Shown here piece after piece: positions 8,037 to 17,252 of a stretch of 48,980 nucleotides of DNA. Each line of letters opens with the position of its first letter. Positions within the stretch are counted from its first letter, which is position 1. The position numbers and the translations under genes were made by a program. The DNA is from an uncultured Clostridium sp. (GTDB lineage Bacteria > Cyanobacteriota > Vampirovibrionia > Gastranaerophilales > Gastranaerophilaceae): assembly GCA_958449715.1 (NCBI GenBank), contig CAUDIU010000003.1, positions 1 through 48,980 on the forward strand. The letters run 5' to 3'. Below the pieces are notes generated by a model. That model was not told where the DNA came from and did no database searches. It saw only the letters and a list, made by a program, of their open reading frames with translations.

Positions 8037-8732
8037 TTAACTTAATATAATTTCTTTTGCCATTGAGTGTAATTTGGCCGCAAGAGAAATAATACTTCTA
8101 TCAATTGCATAACCACTGAATTTGAAACAAGGTTTATACCATGAACCTTTTTGATTTGTGACAAGTGTTGTACTAAAATCAAATACAGGGATGCCCCCAT
8201 TTTGATATACAGCTATAATAGTATTCAGTTCTTTCCCAACCATAAAGTTAGTTTTTGCAAATGTGAATTTTTCAGGGAAAATAGTACCATTTTTATTTTT
8301 TACTATGAGAATTGATCCATAATTTTCTTGCAAATCATTTCCGGAAGGTGTTTTTAATTTTATATTGGTGGCTTTGCTATTACTGGCATGTGCACTTTTG
8401 ATTGCATTTTGAACTACTTCAGAGTTTTCTAAGTATTTATTTACTAAATGTCCCCTGACCTCTGGGGTCCATTCTGCATAATATTTTAGCATTCCACATA
8501 CAATAACTTTGGCATTTGTAAATATAGTTTTAGTTACAGAATCGTAAATATCTCCGGCTTTTACATCAGGATTATATTTAGTATTATTTGGAATTAGTTC
8601 ATTAGAAAGACTTTGGATAATTTTTAAATTTGGAATAATTAAATCAGATTTATTGGTCTCTATCTTAAATTGTTCTGGTAAATTTTTGTTTTGTGGTATT
8701 AAAGCATTAGATTCATTAGTTTCATTAAACAT
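8037..8732 (-). CDS. phage-type protein, possibly ssDNA-binding/recombination accessory
   Basis: I chose the inner ATG at 8732 because TAAAAGGAG lies seven bases before it; an upstream in-frame ATG (8759) would place that site inside the gene. The layout is a Pro/Asn-rich N-terminus, then 'LIIPNLKIIQSLSNEL', 'DVKAGDIYDSVTKTIF', 'AKVIVCGMLKYYAEWTPE'. This matches, from memory, a widespread phage protein of about 220-250 residues with the pattern P-x-L-K-x-x-Q ... G-D-x-x-x-S-x-T ... K-x-Y-x-E-W, often near phage recombination genes. Not a structural protein. The exact function is unassigned. Confidence 0.55.
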   Translation of the reverse strand: MFNETNESNALIPQNKNLPEQFKIETNKSDLIIPNLKIIQSLSNELIPNNTKYNPDVKAGDIYDSVTKTIFTNAKVIVCGMLKYYAEWTPEVRGHLVNKYLENSEVVQNAIKSAHASNSKATNIKLKTPSGNDLQENYGSILIVKNKNGTIFPEKFTFAKTNFMVGKELNTIIAVYQNGGIPVFDFSTTLVTNQKGSWYKPCFKFSGYAIDRSIISLAAKLHSMAKEIILS

Positions 8733-9015
8733 AAAAACTCCTTTTAAGCATTGCGGCATTAGTGCATTAATTTATTGCAAGGGGAAAATTCAAAAATGTA
8801 TATTTAAAATTAGATTGCAGTAACTATTATTTATATTATAACAAATTTTAATGTTTTCTCAATATCATTGTTAACACATGTTACAGCCTTATTTGATAAC
8901 TGTTTTGGGGTAGATAACAAGTTGTAACGGCTATATAAATATTTTATGAATATATATTTTTACTCGTGCCAAGGAGATGACTTGTGGTAGTAAATTTTAT
9001 CTAAAAATTAGCAAT

Positions 9016-9055
9016 AAAAAAGCGGGTTTAAAAACCCGCTTACTTTTAATTAATT

Positions 9056-9059
<4 letters not shown>
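9016..9059. repeat. direct repeat copy B (att-like) at the tRNA-Arg 3' end
   Basis: Matches copy A (7308-7352) at 44 of 45 positions, the difference being a single-base gap. It overlaps the last four bases of tRNA-Arg and includes the tRNA's terminator. An integrating element that used the tRNA 3' end would leave exactly this duplication. Confidence 0.85.
9020..9041 (-). terminator. terminator of tRNA-Arg
   Basis: AAGCGGGTTT / AAACCCGCTT hairpin lying 15 bases after the tRNA 3' end on the minus strand and followed there by a T-run. The stretch 8733-9015 upstream of the phage-type gene otherwise shows nothing beyond AT-rich sequence in which that gene's promoter must lie. Confidence 0.8.
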
Positions 9060-9129
<70 letters not shown>

Positions 9130-9283
9130 TTGGATCCAGAGGGTTTAGACAAGCGTTTGGTTTTGTGGGGTACCTGTATAATCCCTCATAAAATTTATGT
9201 TATCACAAAAATTTTTGATTGCAAGATGTTTTATTATTTTTGTTTAAGATATAATTTATATAGATTAGTAAATAGAGGGATAA

Positions 9284-11887
9284 ATGATTATGCTAACCGG
9301 AAATCAAATTAGAAAATTATATTTAGATTATTTTAAAAATAAACATCAACATACAGTTGTTGAAAGTTCTAGCCTTGTACCTGACAATCCGACTGTTTTA
9401 TTGACAACAGCTGGAATGTTGCAGTTCTTGCCAATCTTTTTAGGAATTGTTAAATCTCCTTATGATCCGGCAAGAGCTACTTCTTGTCAAAAATGTGCAA
9501 GAGCTGGCGGAAAAGATAGTGATATCGAAAATGTTGGGCGTACACCTCGCCATCATACATTCTTTGAAATGTTAGGGAATTTTTCTTTTGGCGATTATTA
9601 CAAAAAAGAAATTATTCCTTGGGCTTGGGAATTTGTAACAGAAGTTTTAAAACTTGATAAAGACAGATTGTGGATTACAATTTTTGAAACTGATGATGAA
9701 GCTTACGAAATTTGGAGAAGTGTCGGTGTTCCTGCTGAACGTATTAAACGTAAAGGGAAAAAAGATAATTTCTGGGGCCCTCCTGGAGCTTCTGGATCTT
9801 GCGGACCTTGCTCTGAAATTCACTATGACTTAGGTGAACAATATAAATGTGATGATCCAAATTGTGGTATTGATACTTGCGAATGCGACAGATGGGTTGA
9901 AATTTGGAACCTTGTATTTACTGAATTGTATCAAGATGAAGAAGGAAACCAATCTCCTTTGGAAAGCAAAAACGTTGATACTGGCATGGGTCTAGAACGT
10001 ATTACAATGGTATGTCAGGGGGTTGCTTCTACTTTTGAAACAGATCTTTTAAGACCAATTATGGACAAAGTTTCAGAAATGAGTGGTGTGCCTTATAAAA
10101 AATCTGAAAAAACAGACATTTCTTTAAGAATTATAACAGACCATGCTCGTTGCGTTTCTTTCTTAATTTCAGATGGAGTAATTCCTGGAAATGAAGGCAG
10201 AAGCTATGTATTAAGAATGATTTTGAGACGAGCATTGCGTCATGGAAAAATTTTAGGTATGGATTTACCTTTCTTATACAAACTTGTAGATGTTGTTGTA
10301 GAAAATTATGGTGAAGCATATCCTGACTTAGTAAAAAATAAAGCTAAAATTGTCGATACAATTAAAAAAGAAGAAGAACGTTTTGCCAAAACTCTTGACC
10401 GTGGATATAAAATGCTTGATGAGTTTATTGAAGCGAAAAAAGATATTGATGGAGAAAGTGCTTTTAAATTGTATGATACATATGGTTTCCCATTTGAATT
10501 GACAAAAGAAATTGCAGAAGAAAACGGTTTGAAAGTAGATGAAGCTGGTTATAAATCTGCTATGCAGGAACAAAAAGATCGTGCAAAAGCTGCTACTGCA
10601 AAAATTAGTGTAACTGGTGATATGAAGTATGCAAAACTTGAAGATCAAGTTGGTTCTTCTGAATTTGTAGGTTATACAGAAAATGAATGTGATGCAAAAA
10701 TCCTGGCTACAATTGATGGTGACGGATATGTTGATATTGTTTTAGATAAAACTCCATTCTATGCTGAATGCGGTGGTCAGGTAGGTGACAGCGGTTACAT
10801 TGAAAATGAAAACTTAAAAGCTGAAGTATTAACTACTTTCAAAGTTAATAAACTTTTTGTTCACCGTTCAAAAGTTATCAATGGTGAAATTACAATTGGC
10901 GAACAAGTAAAAGCTAAAATTGATGTCCCAAGACGTGAAGAAATAAGACTTCACCACTCATCTGCTCACTTATTGCAAGCTGCTTTAACAAAAGTTTTAG
11001 GCAACGAGGTAAAACAAGCAGGTTCTCAGGTTGAAGAAAATAGAATGCGTTTTGACTTTACTTTCTCTCGTGCAATGACAGAGAATGAAATATTTAAAGT
11101 AGAAGATATTGTAAACAATTGGATTTCTCAAGGTCTAGAAGTTACAACTCAAGAAATGGATATTGAACAAGCTAAACTTACAGGTGCTGTTGCATTGTTT
11201 GGTGAAAAATATGAAGATATCGTAAGAGTTGTATCTATGGGTATCGGTGAAAATTGTATTTCTAAAGAATTTTGTGCAGGTACTCATGCTAGAAACACAA
11301 GAGATTTGAGAATGTTCAAAATAGTTTCTGAAGGAGCTATTGCTGCAGGTACAAGACGTATTGAAGTTGTTGTTTCAAATGCTGCTTTTGAATATATGAA
11401 TGAAAGAGTAAAAGAAATGAGTAAACTTTCTCAAATGTTCAAAGTTCACTCAGAAGAAGTAATTGAACGAGTTGAAAAACTTCAGGAAGAAAATAGAGAA
11501 CTTCAAAAAGAATTGACTCAAGCAAAAGAAGATAGTGCAAGAGCAAAATTTGCAACATTCTTATCAAAAGCAGAAGATATTGAAGGTGGTAAACTTTTTG
11601 TTTCAAAAGTTGAACATTTTGATGGTAATGCAATTAGAACAGGTATTGAATTTATGTCTCAAAAACTTGGTGAAAGTATTATTGTTCTAGCTTCTGAAAA
11701 GACTGTCGCAGTAAAAGTTTCTGATAGTTTTGTAAAAAAAGGCATAAATGCCGGTAAAATTGTTGGTGAAATTGCTCGTGCTACAGGTGCAAATGGTGGC
11801 GGTAGACCAAATTTTGCTCAAGGTGGTATTAAAGATGCTTCTAAATTAGATGAAATTTTACCAAAGATTGAAAATGAATTGAAATAA
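9284..11887 (+). CDS. alaS: alanine--tRNA ligase
   Basis: Charges tRNA-Ala with alanine and clears mischarged Ser/Gly. The 867 residues are the normal bacterial length. The N-terminal catalytic domain has the class II features GNFSFGDYYKKE and 'GPPGASGSCGPCSEIHYDLG', with a Cys cluster (CDDPNCGIDTCECDRW) seen in many bacterial enzymes. The editing domain carries HHSSAHLL (about 563-570) and CAGTHA (about 664-669), the H-x-x-x-H / C-x-x-x-H zinc site. The C-terminal C-Ala domain ends in GANGGGRPNFAQGG. GAGGGA at 9275-9280 is 3 bases from the ATG at 9284 but 9 from an in-frame ATG at 9290, which may be the true start. Confidence 0.98.
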   Translation: MIMLTGNQIRKLYLDYFKNKHQHTVVESSSLVPDNPTVLLTTAGMLQFLPIFLGIVKSPYDPARATSCQKCARAGGKDSDIENVGRTPRHHTFFEMLGNFSFGDYYKKEIIPWAWEFVTEVLKLDKDRLWITIFETDDEAYEIWRSVGVPAERIKRKGKKDNFWGPPGASGSCGPCSEIHYDLGEQYKCDDPNCGIDTCECDRWVEIWNLVFTELYQDEEGNQSPLESKNVDTGMGLERITMVCQGVASTFETDLLRPIMDKVSEMSGVPYKKSEKTDISLRIITDHARCVSFLISDGVIPGNEGRSYVLRMILRRALRHGKILGMDLPFLYKLVDVVVENYGEAYPDLVKNKAKIVDTIKKEEERFAKTLDRGYKMLDEFIEAKKDIDGESAFKLYDTYGFPFELTKEIAEENGLKVDEAGYKSAMQEQKDRAKAATAKISVTGDMKYAKLEDQVGSSEFVGYTENECDAKILATIDGDGYVDIVLDKTPFYAECGGQVGDSGYIENENLKAEVLTTFKVNKLFVHRSKVINGEITIGEQVKAKIDVPRREEIRLHHSSAHLLQAALTKVLGNEVKQAGSQVEENRMRFDFTFSRAMTENEIFKVEDIVNNWISQGLEVTTQEMDIEQAKLTGAVALFGEKYEDIVRVVSMGIGENCISKEFCAGTHARNTRDLRMFKIVSEGAIAAGTRRIEVVVSNAAFEYMNERVKEMSKLSQMFKVHSEEVIERVEKLQEENRELQKELTQAKEDSARAKFATFLSKAEDIEGGKLFVSKVEHFDGNAIRTGIEFMSQKLGESIIVLASEKTVAVKVSDSFVKKGINAGKIVGEIARATGANGGGRPNFAQGGIKDASKLDEILPKIENELK

Positions 11888-11893
11888 AATTGT

Positions 11894-11929
11894 GATAAAT
11901 CGGAATATAAAAATATATTCCGATTTATC
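11894..11929. terminator. intrinsic terminator after alaS
   Basis: A 15-bp perfect stem, GATAAATCGGAATAT paired with ATATTCCGATTTATC, begins 6 bases after the alaS stop codon. The trailing sequence is only moderately T-rich. Confidence 0.75.
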
Positions 11930-11964
11930 TTTAAATTGGGAATAGATTTGAGAGGAATTTTTTA

Positions 11965-12441
11965 ATGATTACAAATACATCTTTATCTACAGCTAAAAGC
12001 CCGTCTTTTGGGATGTCTGTTAAATTTAATAATTCTGGGAAAAAGTTTTTCAACAAAGTATTTGAAAATAATCCCAATTTAGGTCAAGAATATATTAAAC
12101 GTCAAGTGAATAATAAGTCTTCAGATATTTTTGTCAAAGGATCAGATGTTTTTGTGAGTATTAATGCAAAAAAATGGCAGGTTATAGGGAGTATTTGGAC
12201 TCATAAAAAAGCTGGTAATTCTATTGAAGAATTAAACTGTAGAAGAAATGGTAATATTTTCCATAAATCAGCTCTTAAGACAATTATAATGGAAGGCGGG
12301 GAACCTCTTGCAAAAAGATACGGAGAAAAAGGCAGATGTCTTGCTGTTGCAGAAGAGATTGCAAATTATCAAAGTTTTGTGTCAGGAAATAAAAAACCAA
12401 CTATAATTAATAATTTGTTAGGCTTATTTAAAAATGATTAG
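11965..12441 (+). CDS. hypothetical protein with N-terminal PSFG element
   Basis: A 158-residue soluble basic protein behind AGAGGAATT. Residues 1-20 are a Thr/Ser-rich leader ending in KSPSFGMSVKF. The body contains 'DIFVKGSDVFVSINAKKWQVIGSIWTHKKAG', a beta-rich stretch, and then a helix 'ALKTIIMEGGEPLAKRYGEKGRCLAVAEEIANYQSFV'. No catalytic motif is evident and I do not recognise a family. It lies 28 bases before dut in the same direction. The leader element resembles those at 3727 and 5285. Confidence 0.7.
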   Translation: MITNTSLSTAKSPSFGMSVKFNNSGKKFFNKVFENNPNLGQEYIKRQVNNKSSDIFVKGSDVFVSINAKKWQVIGSIWTHKKAGNSIEELNCRRNGNIFHKSALKTIIMEGGEPLAKRYGEKGRCLAVAEEIANYQSFVSGNKKPTIINNLLGLFKND

Positions 12442-12469
12442 ATGTGTATTTAATTGAATGGAGAATTTA

Positions 12470-12907
12470 ATGACAGTATTAAAAATTAAAAGACTTCCAC
12501 ATAATAAATTTTTACCTGAATACAAAACTGAGGGTGCTGCAGGTATGGATTTGTGTGCTGCAATTTCTGAGCCAATTACTCTTAAACCTCTTGAAAGGAA
12601 ATTAGTCCCAACAGGATTAAAAATTGAATTGGAACATGGGTATGAAGCTCAGGTCAGACCTCGTTCAGGTTTATCTATAAAGCATGGAATTACATTGATT
12701 AATTGTATAGGTACGATTGATGAAGATTATAGAGGAGAAATATGTGTTCCTATTGTTAATCTTTCAAATGAAACGTATACAATTCAACCTGATGAAAGAA
12801 TTGCTCAGATGGTAATTGCAAAGGTAGAACAAGCTGAGATTAAAGTTGAAGTGGAATTAACGGAGACTGCTCGAGGTGAGGGTGGTTTTGGTTCTACCGG
12901 CAAATGA
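12470..12907 (+). CDS. dut: deoxyuridine 5'-triphosphate nucleotidohydrolase (dUTPase)
   Basis: Hydrolyses dUTP to dUMP and pyrophosphate, keeping uracil out of DNA and feeding dTMP synthesis. All five trimeric-dUTPase motifs are present: GAAGMDLCA, RPRSGLSIKHG, GTIDEDYRGEI with the catalytic Asp, QPDERIAQMVI, and the C-terminal RGEGGFGSTG arm. I start at the ATG at 12470, which has TGGAGA nine bases upstream; the earlier in-frame ATG at 12458 overlaps that site. The stop overlaps the next gene by four bases (ATGA), indicating translational coupling. Confidence 0.98.
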   Translation: MTVLKIKRLPHNKFLPEYKTEGAAGMDLCAAISEPITLKPLERKLVPTGLKIELEHGYEAQVRPRSGLSIKHGITLINCIGTIDEDYRGEICVPIVNLSNETYTIQPDERIAQMVIAKVEQAEIKVEVELTETARGEGGFGSTGK

Positions 12908-13164
12908 GATATTTTAAATATTGTTTACCATTAATATTCATTCTTGTTGTAGAATTACTTGTTAAATTCAATGATAAGTCAATTTGTTTGTGGAAAATTT
13001 TAACAGGGCATGAATGCTTGGGATGTGGTATTACAAGAGCTTTTCATGCATTATTTCATTTACAGTTTCAAAGAGCGTTTGAATTTAATCATGGAATTAT
13101 AATTGTAGCTCCTTTATTGTTATATTTATGGATAAAATTAATACTAAAAAAGGATGTTAAATAA
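12904..13164 (+). CDS. DUF2752 small membrane protein
   Basis: An 86-residue protein with two hydrophobic helices (about 6-22 and 62-81) flanking HECLGCGITRAFHALFH. This matches the DUF2752 signature C-P-x-C-G-x-T-R, except that the Pro is Leu here. The family is common in bacterial inner membranes and its role is unknown; the Cys pair may bind metal. Coupled to dut by a 4-base overlap. Confidence 0.85.
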   Translation: MRYFKYCLPLIFILVVELLVKFNDKSICLWKILTGHECLGCGITRAFHALFHLQFQRAFEFNHGIIIVAPLLLYLWIKLILKKDVK

Positions 13165-13215
13165 TGATTTATCAATTATTATTTCGGTTGTACTCAAATT
13201 ATGAAAGGAATTTAT

Positions 13216-13554
13216 ATGTCAAGTGAAGGAACAGGAATGATTGGTAACAAATCTTATACAGCAGCATTATTGTTATCATTTTTCTTAGGAGGTTTCGGTA
13301 TTCATAGATTTTATACTGGTTATATCGGAATTGGTATTTTACAATTAATTACTGCAGGTGGTTGTGGAATTTGGACTTTAATTGATTTTATCAGTCTTTG
13401 TTTCGGAAAATTTAAAGATTCTGATGGTAATGAATTAGCTGATTATAATCCAACATTGGGACAAACTTTATTTTGGGTGTGGATTGCTCTAATTGTAATA
13501 AGTGTTGTATTCAATATTGCAGTGACTTCTTCGGTAATCGGTGGGGTTCACTAA
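13216..13554 (+). CDS. TM2-domain membrane protein
   Basis: I use the ATG at 13216 because GAAAGGAA lies just upstream; an in-frame ATG at 13201 overlaps that site. The TM2 domain is clear: 'YTAALLLSFFLGGFGIHRFYTGYIGIGILQLIT' with the G-x-H-x-F-Y turn, then 'GIWTLIDFISLCFGKFKDSDGN'. A third hydrophobic helix closes the protein. TM2 proteins are two-helix membrane proteins of undefined function. It is probably the last gene of the dut operon and is followed by a strong terminator. Confidence 0.93.
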   Translation: MSSEGTGMIGNKSYTAALLLSFFLGGFGIHRFYTGYIGIGILQLITAGGCGIWTLIDFISLCFGKFKDSDGNELADYNPTLGQTLFWVWIALIVISVVFNIAVTSSVIGGVH

Positions 13555-13565
13555 TATTTTATTTC

Positions 13566-13609
13566 ACATAAAAAAAAGAACCTTTTTTATAAAAGGTTCT
13601 TTTTTATGT
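13566..13609. terminator. strong intrinsic terminator
   Basis: CATAAAAAAAAGAACCTTTT pairs with AAAAGGTTCTTTTTTATG across a TTAT loop. A-run and T-run flank the stem, so it works both ways: it serves the TM2 gene on the plus strand and the small minus-strand gene beyond it. Confidence 0.9.
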
Positions 13610-13638
13610 CGAGGAAAAGGAGGAATAGTATAAATCTT

Positions 13639-13809
13639 TTATTTTTTGCCTTTAAAAACTGAAATATCTGATAAATCTTTCAAGGCAAAATTTGTATTAA
13701 CATCAAAAATCGCGTCAGGATTTTTGTTATCTTTATTATTTAGTTTTGACCAATAGTCAGGATCCAGTTGTGGACGACCTTTAGGTATATCGCTGTTAAA
13801 ATCAACCAT
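13639..13809 (-). CDS. small acidic protein, 56 residues
   Basis: This frame starts MVDFNSDIPKGRPQLDPDYW and ends DISVFKGKK. It has a good AAAGGGA ribosome site eight bases before the ATG and a terminator 30 bases after its stop. There is no signal peptide or membrane helix; it is Asn/Asp-rich. Start, ribosome site and terminator together argue that it is real. Function unknown. Confidence 0.6.
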   Translation of the reverse strand: MVDFNSDIPKGRPQLDPDYWSKLNNKDNKNPDAIFDVNTNFALKDLSDISVFKGKK

Positions 13810-13887
13810 ATTTTGTTCCCTTTGTATTTTTTATAACGTCAATGATAGAAAAAACTTTAGTAATTTATCTTGATTGTTAAAAATTTG

Positions 13888-16113
13888 TTACATTCTTTTT
13901 ATTGTTAAAAGCATTTCATTTGGAACAAAGTAATCTTTAATTCCATAATTCGCATTAACAAATAAAAATTCTAATGTATCTCCTTTATCAATTCCTATAT
14001 CGTCAAAAGGAATGCTTAAATCTACAACTTTGTCATAAATTGCAGTTATATTTTTAGATGACGTGATAACCCACAAATTATTTGGAATTGCTCTTACTAG
14101 ACGGACTAAATTTATTTCATCATTATAAATTGAAATTTGCATTTCATTATGAAATTTTTCTTTAGATATTGGTAAAATACTTTCTGTTTTTTGAATGATA
14201 CGGATTGGTGATAATGCTTGTTTTTTATTTTGGTTTCTCATATAAACATACATTTGATTTACACGTTTAGCATTTGCTGCTGCTTGTTTGTTGTATTCGT
14301 TTATATAAAATCTTAAATAAAGATTGTCTTTGTCATATCCAAAACAAATTTTGTCATAAAACTTATCTTCATCAAGTACAGGTCCATCTGGAATTTTTAT
14401 ACAGCCTGCATTAAGCCAATTTTCATCGTCACTTTCTTGCCCATTAAGAATTGGAGTAAACTCTCCTTTAGGGTATCTTGATGGTTTTGAAATCGCTGAT
14501 AAAAGCGGAGTATCAAGATACTGTGGAACTTCTAATCCTAAATAAAGATAAATATTTTTTAAATGTTCTCTGAATATGTAATCAAAAATATTATCTCTGC
14601 CAGAGTCATTTGGTTCTCCGTACCACCAGAACCAGTCACTGCCTTCACAAATAAATAATTCTTTTCTTGCTGCTTCGATATTTGGATTTAGCGGATTTTG
14701 TTTTACAAAAGCGCAAAAATCATCTCTAACTTGTTTAAGGTAAGTCCAAGCTAGATTTTTTAACGGTTCGTCAATCCACAATTTAAAATTGCGATTTATC
14801 CAAGAGCCTGAACTTAATTTGTTTAAAGGTTTTGGGGTGTCTTTTTCTAAATAATCACTTATCAAAACTGTTTCTAATGTCGGGTCATTTTCTATTAATG
14901 AATATATTGTTTGCAAGAAAGTAGATCCATCTTCTGTATAACTTTCCCAACAGTTTTCTCCGTCCATTGCGATTGTGAGTAAATGATTTTCATCAGGTGA
15001 TGATAATAATTTACTCTGTGTTACTTTAATTCTGTCGTATAAATCATTTGCGGCAGCTTCTGCGGAATGATTAGGATATTCAAAACCTATTAAATTTGGA
15101 ATTACAGAATCTCTGAATATTATATCTACATCTTTATAATTGTAAGATTTTAATAAATGATAAGGGTCTTCCAAATAACCCCTGAAATCTCTTACAAATT
15201 CAAATTTTATAGAATTTGATAAAATACCTTCGTCAGATATTGTCCATTTTATTCCAAGTTCTTTTAGCATTTCCATAACTTTGGAATTAATACAATGTTC
15301 TGATGGCCAAATTCCTTTTGGTCGTTTCCCAAATAATTCTTCAATTCTGTCGATTGCCATTTTTGTCTGCATTTTGGCATCGAGTTCCATTTTTAAATTT
15401 GTTGGTAAATCACTATCAGAAGATTTTTTAATACTTTTTATATCAAGCAAAATTGGTAAAATTGGGTGATAATAAGGACTTGTTGTAATTTCAATTCTGC
15501 CTTTTTCTACAAATTTTTTATATGTAGGTATAATTTTTCTTATGATATCTCTTTGGATATCAATTATTTTAATTCTGTCTTCTAGTGTATAGTTTTTTCC
15601 TTTTTTTATTAGCTTTTTTAATTCCGGATATTTGTTTTTGTATATAGGATCAAACCATACAAGATTGAATAATGCCATTAAATCAGAATATTCTTGAGGA
15701 GAAAATATATTAATGTCATTATTTTCACATAATTGGTATTTTTGATAAAGTCTGTTGTACTCTTCATTTGGCAAAATCATTGAATGAAAGTTTGCATCAA
15801 AAAAGTTATTTATAATAAATTCTTTGTCATCGTCAGTCAGATCATCAACATCTGTAATAGTAAGTCTTGAATGAATATCGTGCATGTTATTTTCACCATA
15901 GTCAATCAATTCATCTAAAAGTACAGGAACTAGATTAAAATTAAGTTTAGTATTTTTAAACTTATCTAATATAAGTACCATATCCAGATAATCTTTCACA
16001 GCATGTAATCTTGTCCAAGGCATTAAATAATCGCCTTCTGGTGACAATTGATATACAGGCTGATGCATATGCCAGTAGAATGCTATAGATAACTTTTTTG
16101 TCTGACTCATCAT
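13888..16113 (-). CDS. glycoside hydrolase family 57 protein (alpha-amylase / glucanotransferase type)
   Basis: A 741-residue cytoplasmic enzyme. The N-terminal 'IAFYWHMHQPVYQ' is GH57 region 1. GIWPSEHCIN (about residue 268) carries the predicted nucleophile Glu, and 'LTIAMDGENCWESY' carries the predicted acid/base Asp. The C-terminal part after about residue 550 is beta-rich and includes 'KICFGYDKDNLYLRFYI', a layout found in many GH57 enzymes of about 700 residues. Members act on alpha-1,4-glucans such as glycogen; the product specificity cannot be read here. No glycogen genes are adjacent. Only a weak ribosome site (GGAATTG) precedes the ATG pair at the start. Confidence 0.93.
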   Translation of the reverse strand: MMSQTKKLSIAFYWHMHQPVYQLSPEGDYLMPWTRLHAVKDYLDMVLILDKFKNTKLNFNLVPVLLDELIDYGENNMHDIHSRLTITDVDDLTDDDKEFIINNFFDANFHSMILPNEEYNRLYQKYQLCENNDINIFSPQEYSDLMALFNLVWFDPIYKNKYPELKKLIKKGKNYTLEDRIKIIDIQRDIIRKIIPTYKKFVEKGRIEITTSPYYHPILPILLDIKSIKKSSDSDLPTNLKMELDAKMQTKMAIDRIEELFGKRPKGIWPSEHCINSKVMEMLKELGIKWTISDEGILSNSIKFEFVRDFRGYLEDPYHLLKSYNYKDVDIIFRDSVIPNLIGFEYPNHSAEAAANDLYDRIKVTQSKLLSSPDENHLLTIAMDGENCWESYTEDGSTFLQTIYSLIENDPTLETVLISDYLEKDTPKPLNKLSSGSWINRNFKLWIDEPLKNLAWTYLKQVRDDFCAFVKQNPLNPNIEAARKELFICEGSDWFWWYGEPNDSGRDNIFDYIFREHLKNIYLYLGLEVPQYLDTPLLSAISKPSRYPKGEFTPILNGQESDDENWLNAGCIKIPDGPVLDEDKFYDKICFGYDKDNLYLRFYINEYNKQAAANAKRVNQMYVYMRNQNKKQALSPIRIIQKTESILPISKEKFHNEMQISIYNDEINLVRLVRAIPNNLWVITSSKNITAIYDKVVDLSIPFDDIGIDKGDTLEFLFVNANYGIKDYFVPNEMLLTIKRM

Positions 16114-16198
16114 AAAATCAATTCCAAATGCTATTCTTTCAAAAATATTATATCATTCAAAAGCAAAAAATGGAATATTTTTAGTTTTAGGATATTAG

Positions 16199-16903
16199 TT
16201 AAAATTTAATAGGATATTCTTTCGGAATTTTCCACCCATTCATTTGGATTATTTTAGTGCAATATTTATTTTTGATATTTCCGCAAGATACTTTATTAGC
16301 TGTACAACCATAGACAGGGCTAGTAAATAAACGATTATAATCGCCATTCCAAGAACCAACGTATGGCTGAACCCCTTTGCCATTAGTATTTCCAAAATTA
16401 TGACCTTCAGGAGCTATGATAAATGCAAAACAATTTTTCCCTTGGTATTCTTTGTTAGGTTCTTCATGTATTTTAGCTAGAGGGTAGAATGTAAAATTAT
16501 CATAACCATATGAGAACATGCTACCATTTGCAAGAGTTACACAGACATAATTATTTTCACATCTTTTTACATTTGTTGTTTTAAGGTGAGCTAAAAAATA
16601 TTTTTGTAAGAATGCTAAGTTTGCTTCGTAAGTTTGAGTCTGAGGATCATTAATATTCCAAGAATCCCAACCTGACGGGTCTCCATATTCATTTTGCGAC
16701 ATAACTACTGCTTGATTTATTTCTGCATAAAATTTTTTTAGTCTTGCTTCTATTTCTTGTTTTTTAGTATTAGCGATCAATGCTGGCATTGTGATAGCTA
16801 TCACAACTCCAATTATGCCCAAAGTAATTAAGATTTCTGCTAAAGTGAATGCATTTATTTTATTTAAGTTATAATTAATTCTAAAAAAAATTTGAGATGT
16901 CAT
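16199..16903 (-). CDS. type IV pilin-like / pseudopilin protein
   Basis: The N-terminus reads NAFTLAEILITLGIIGVVIA followed by MPALIANTKKQE. This is a class III (prepilin peptidase) signal with Ala before the Phe, the conserved Glu at +5, and the long hydrophobic helix of pilins. The 190-residue globular part has four or more Cys (CENNYVC, CTANKVSCGN) likely to form disulfides, and 'FAFIIAPEGHNFGNTNGKG'. Such AFTLAE proteins occur in many copies in Gastranaerophilales genomes. It may be a minor pilin or a substrate of the same export machinery; no assembly genes are nearby. Ribosome site GAGGA. Confidence 0.9.
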   Translation of the reverse strand: MTSQIFFRINYNLNKINAFTLAEILITLGIIGVVIAITMPALIANTKKQEIEARLKKFYAEINQAVVMSQNEYGDPSGWDSWNINDPQTQTYEANLAFLQKYFLAHLKTTNVKRCENNYVCVTLANGSMFSYGYDNFTFYPLAKIHEEPNKEYQGKNCFAFIIAPEGHNFGNTNGKGVQPYVGSWNGDYNRLFTSPVYGCTANKVSCGNIKNKYCTKIIQMNGWKIPKEYPIKF

Positions 16904-16943
16904 ACTTTACAGTCCTCTATAAGATGAAGTATATTTCATGTTT

Positions 16944-16961
16944 ACTGATTTATAAATCAGT
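16944..16961. promoter_or_regulatory. 18-bp perfect palindrome between the pilin and XRE genes
   Basis: ACTGATTTATAAATCAGT is fully symmetric, and a second partial copy, TTATAAATCAT, follows at 16971. Both lie in the 112-base gap between the divergent pilin and XRE-regulator genes, where both promoters must be. An operator bound by the XRE protein is the simplest reading. Confidence 0.5.
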
Positions 16962-17015
16962 ATAAAAGAATTATAAATCATAAGATAAATTTGTCAAGTA
17001 ATATAAACTAATAAT

Positions 17016-17252
17016 ATGAATAGAAACGAAATTATAAAGGTATTTGCAGAGAATGTGAGAGCCGAAAGAGCAAGAAAAAAATATTCGCAAGAAAAGCTTG
17101 CAGAAATGGCAGATATTACTCCAGAATATCTTGCCAGAATTGAGAAAGAAAAGTATAGTCCTTCACTTGTTGTTATTGCAAGACTTGCAATTGCGCTTGA
17201 AGTGAATGTTGATAGACTTATACCTGTTGAAAAATATTTTAAAAATGTTTAA
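17016..17252 (+). CDS. XRE-family HTH transcriptional regulator
   Basis: A 78-residue protein consisting of one Cro/C1-type helix-turn-helix: 'NVRAERARKKYSQEKLAEMADITPEYLARIEKEKYSPSLVVIARLAIALEV'. Length and layout match minimal SinR/Xre regulators. There is no obvious ribosome site, so it may start from a leader-poor transcript. The palindrome at 16944-16961 is a likely target, making it a candidate regulator of itself and of the divergent pilin gene. Its end overlaps the convergent ACT gene by four bases. Confidence 0.93.
   Translation: MNRNEIIKVFAENVRAERARKKYSQEKLAEMADITPEYLARIEKEKYSPSLVVIARLAIALEVNVDRLIPVEKYFKNV

Noticed and set aside
7353..9015. Complete prophage or self-moving element at tRNA-Arg
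   Set aside because: No integrase, structural or lysis genes are inside the 1.66 kb; only a remnant is supported.
10131..11633. Minus-strand open frames inside alaS
   Set aside because: Shadow frames of a conserved gene, with no start signals.
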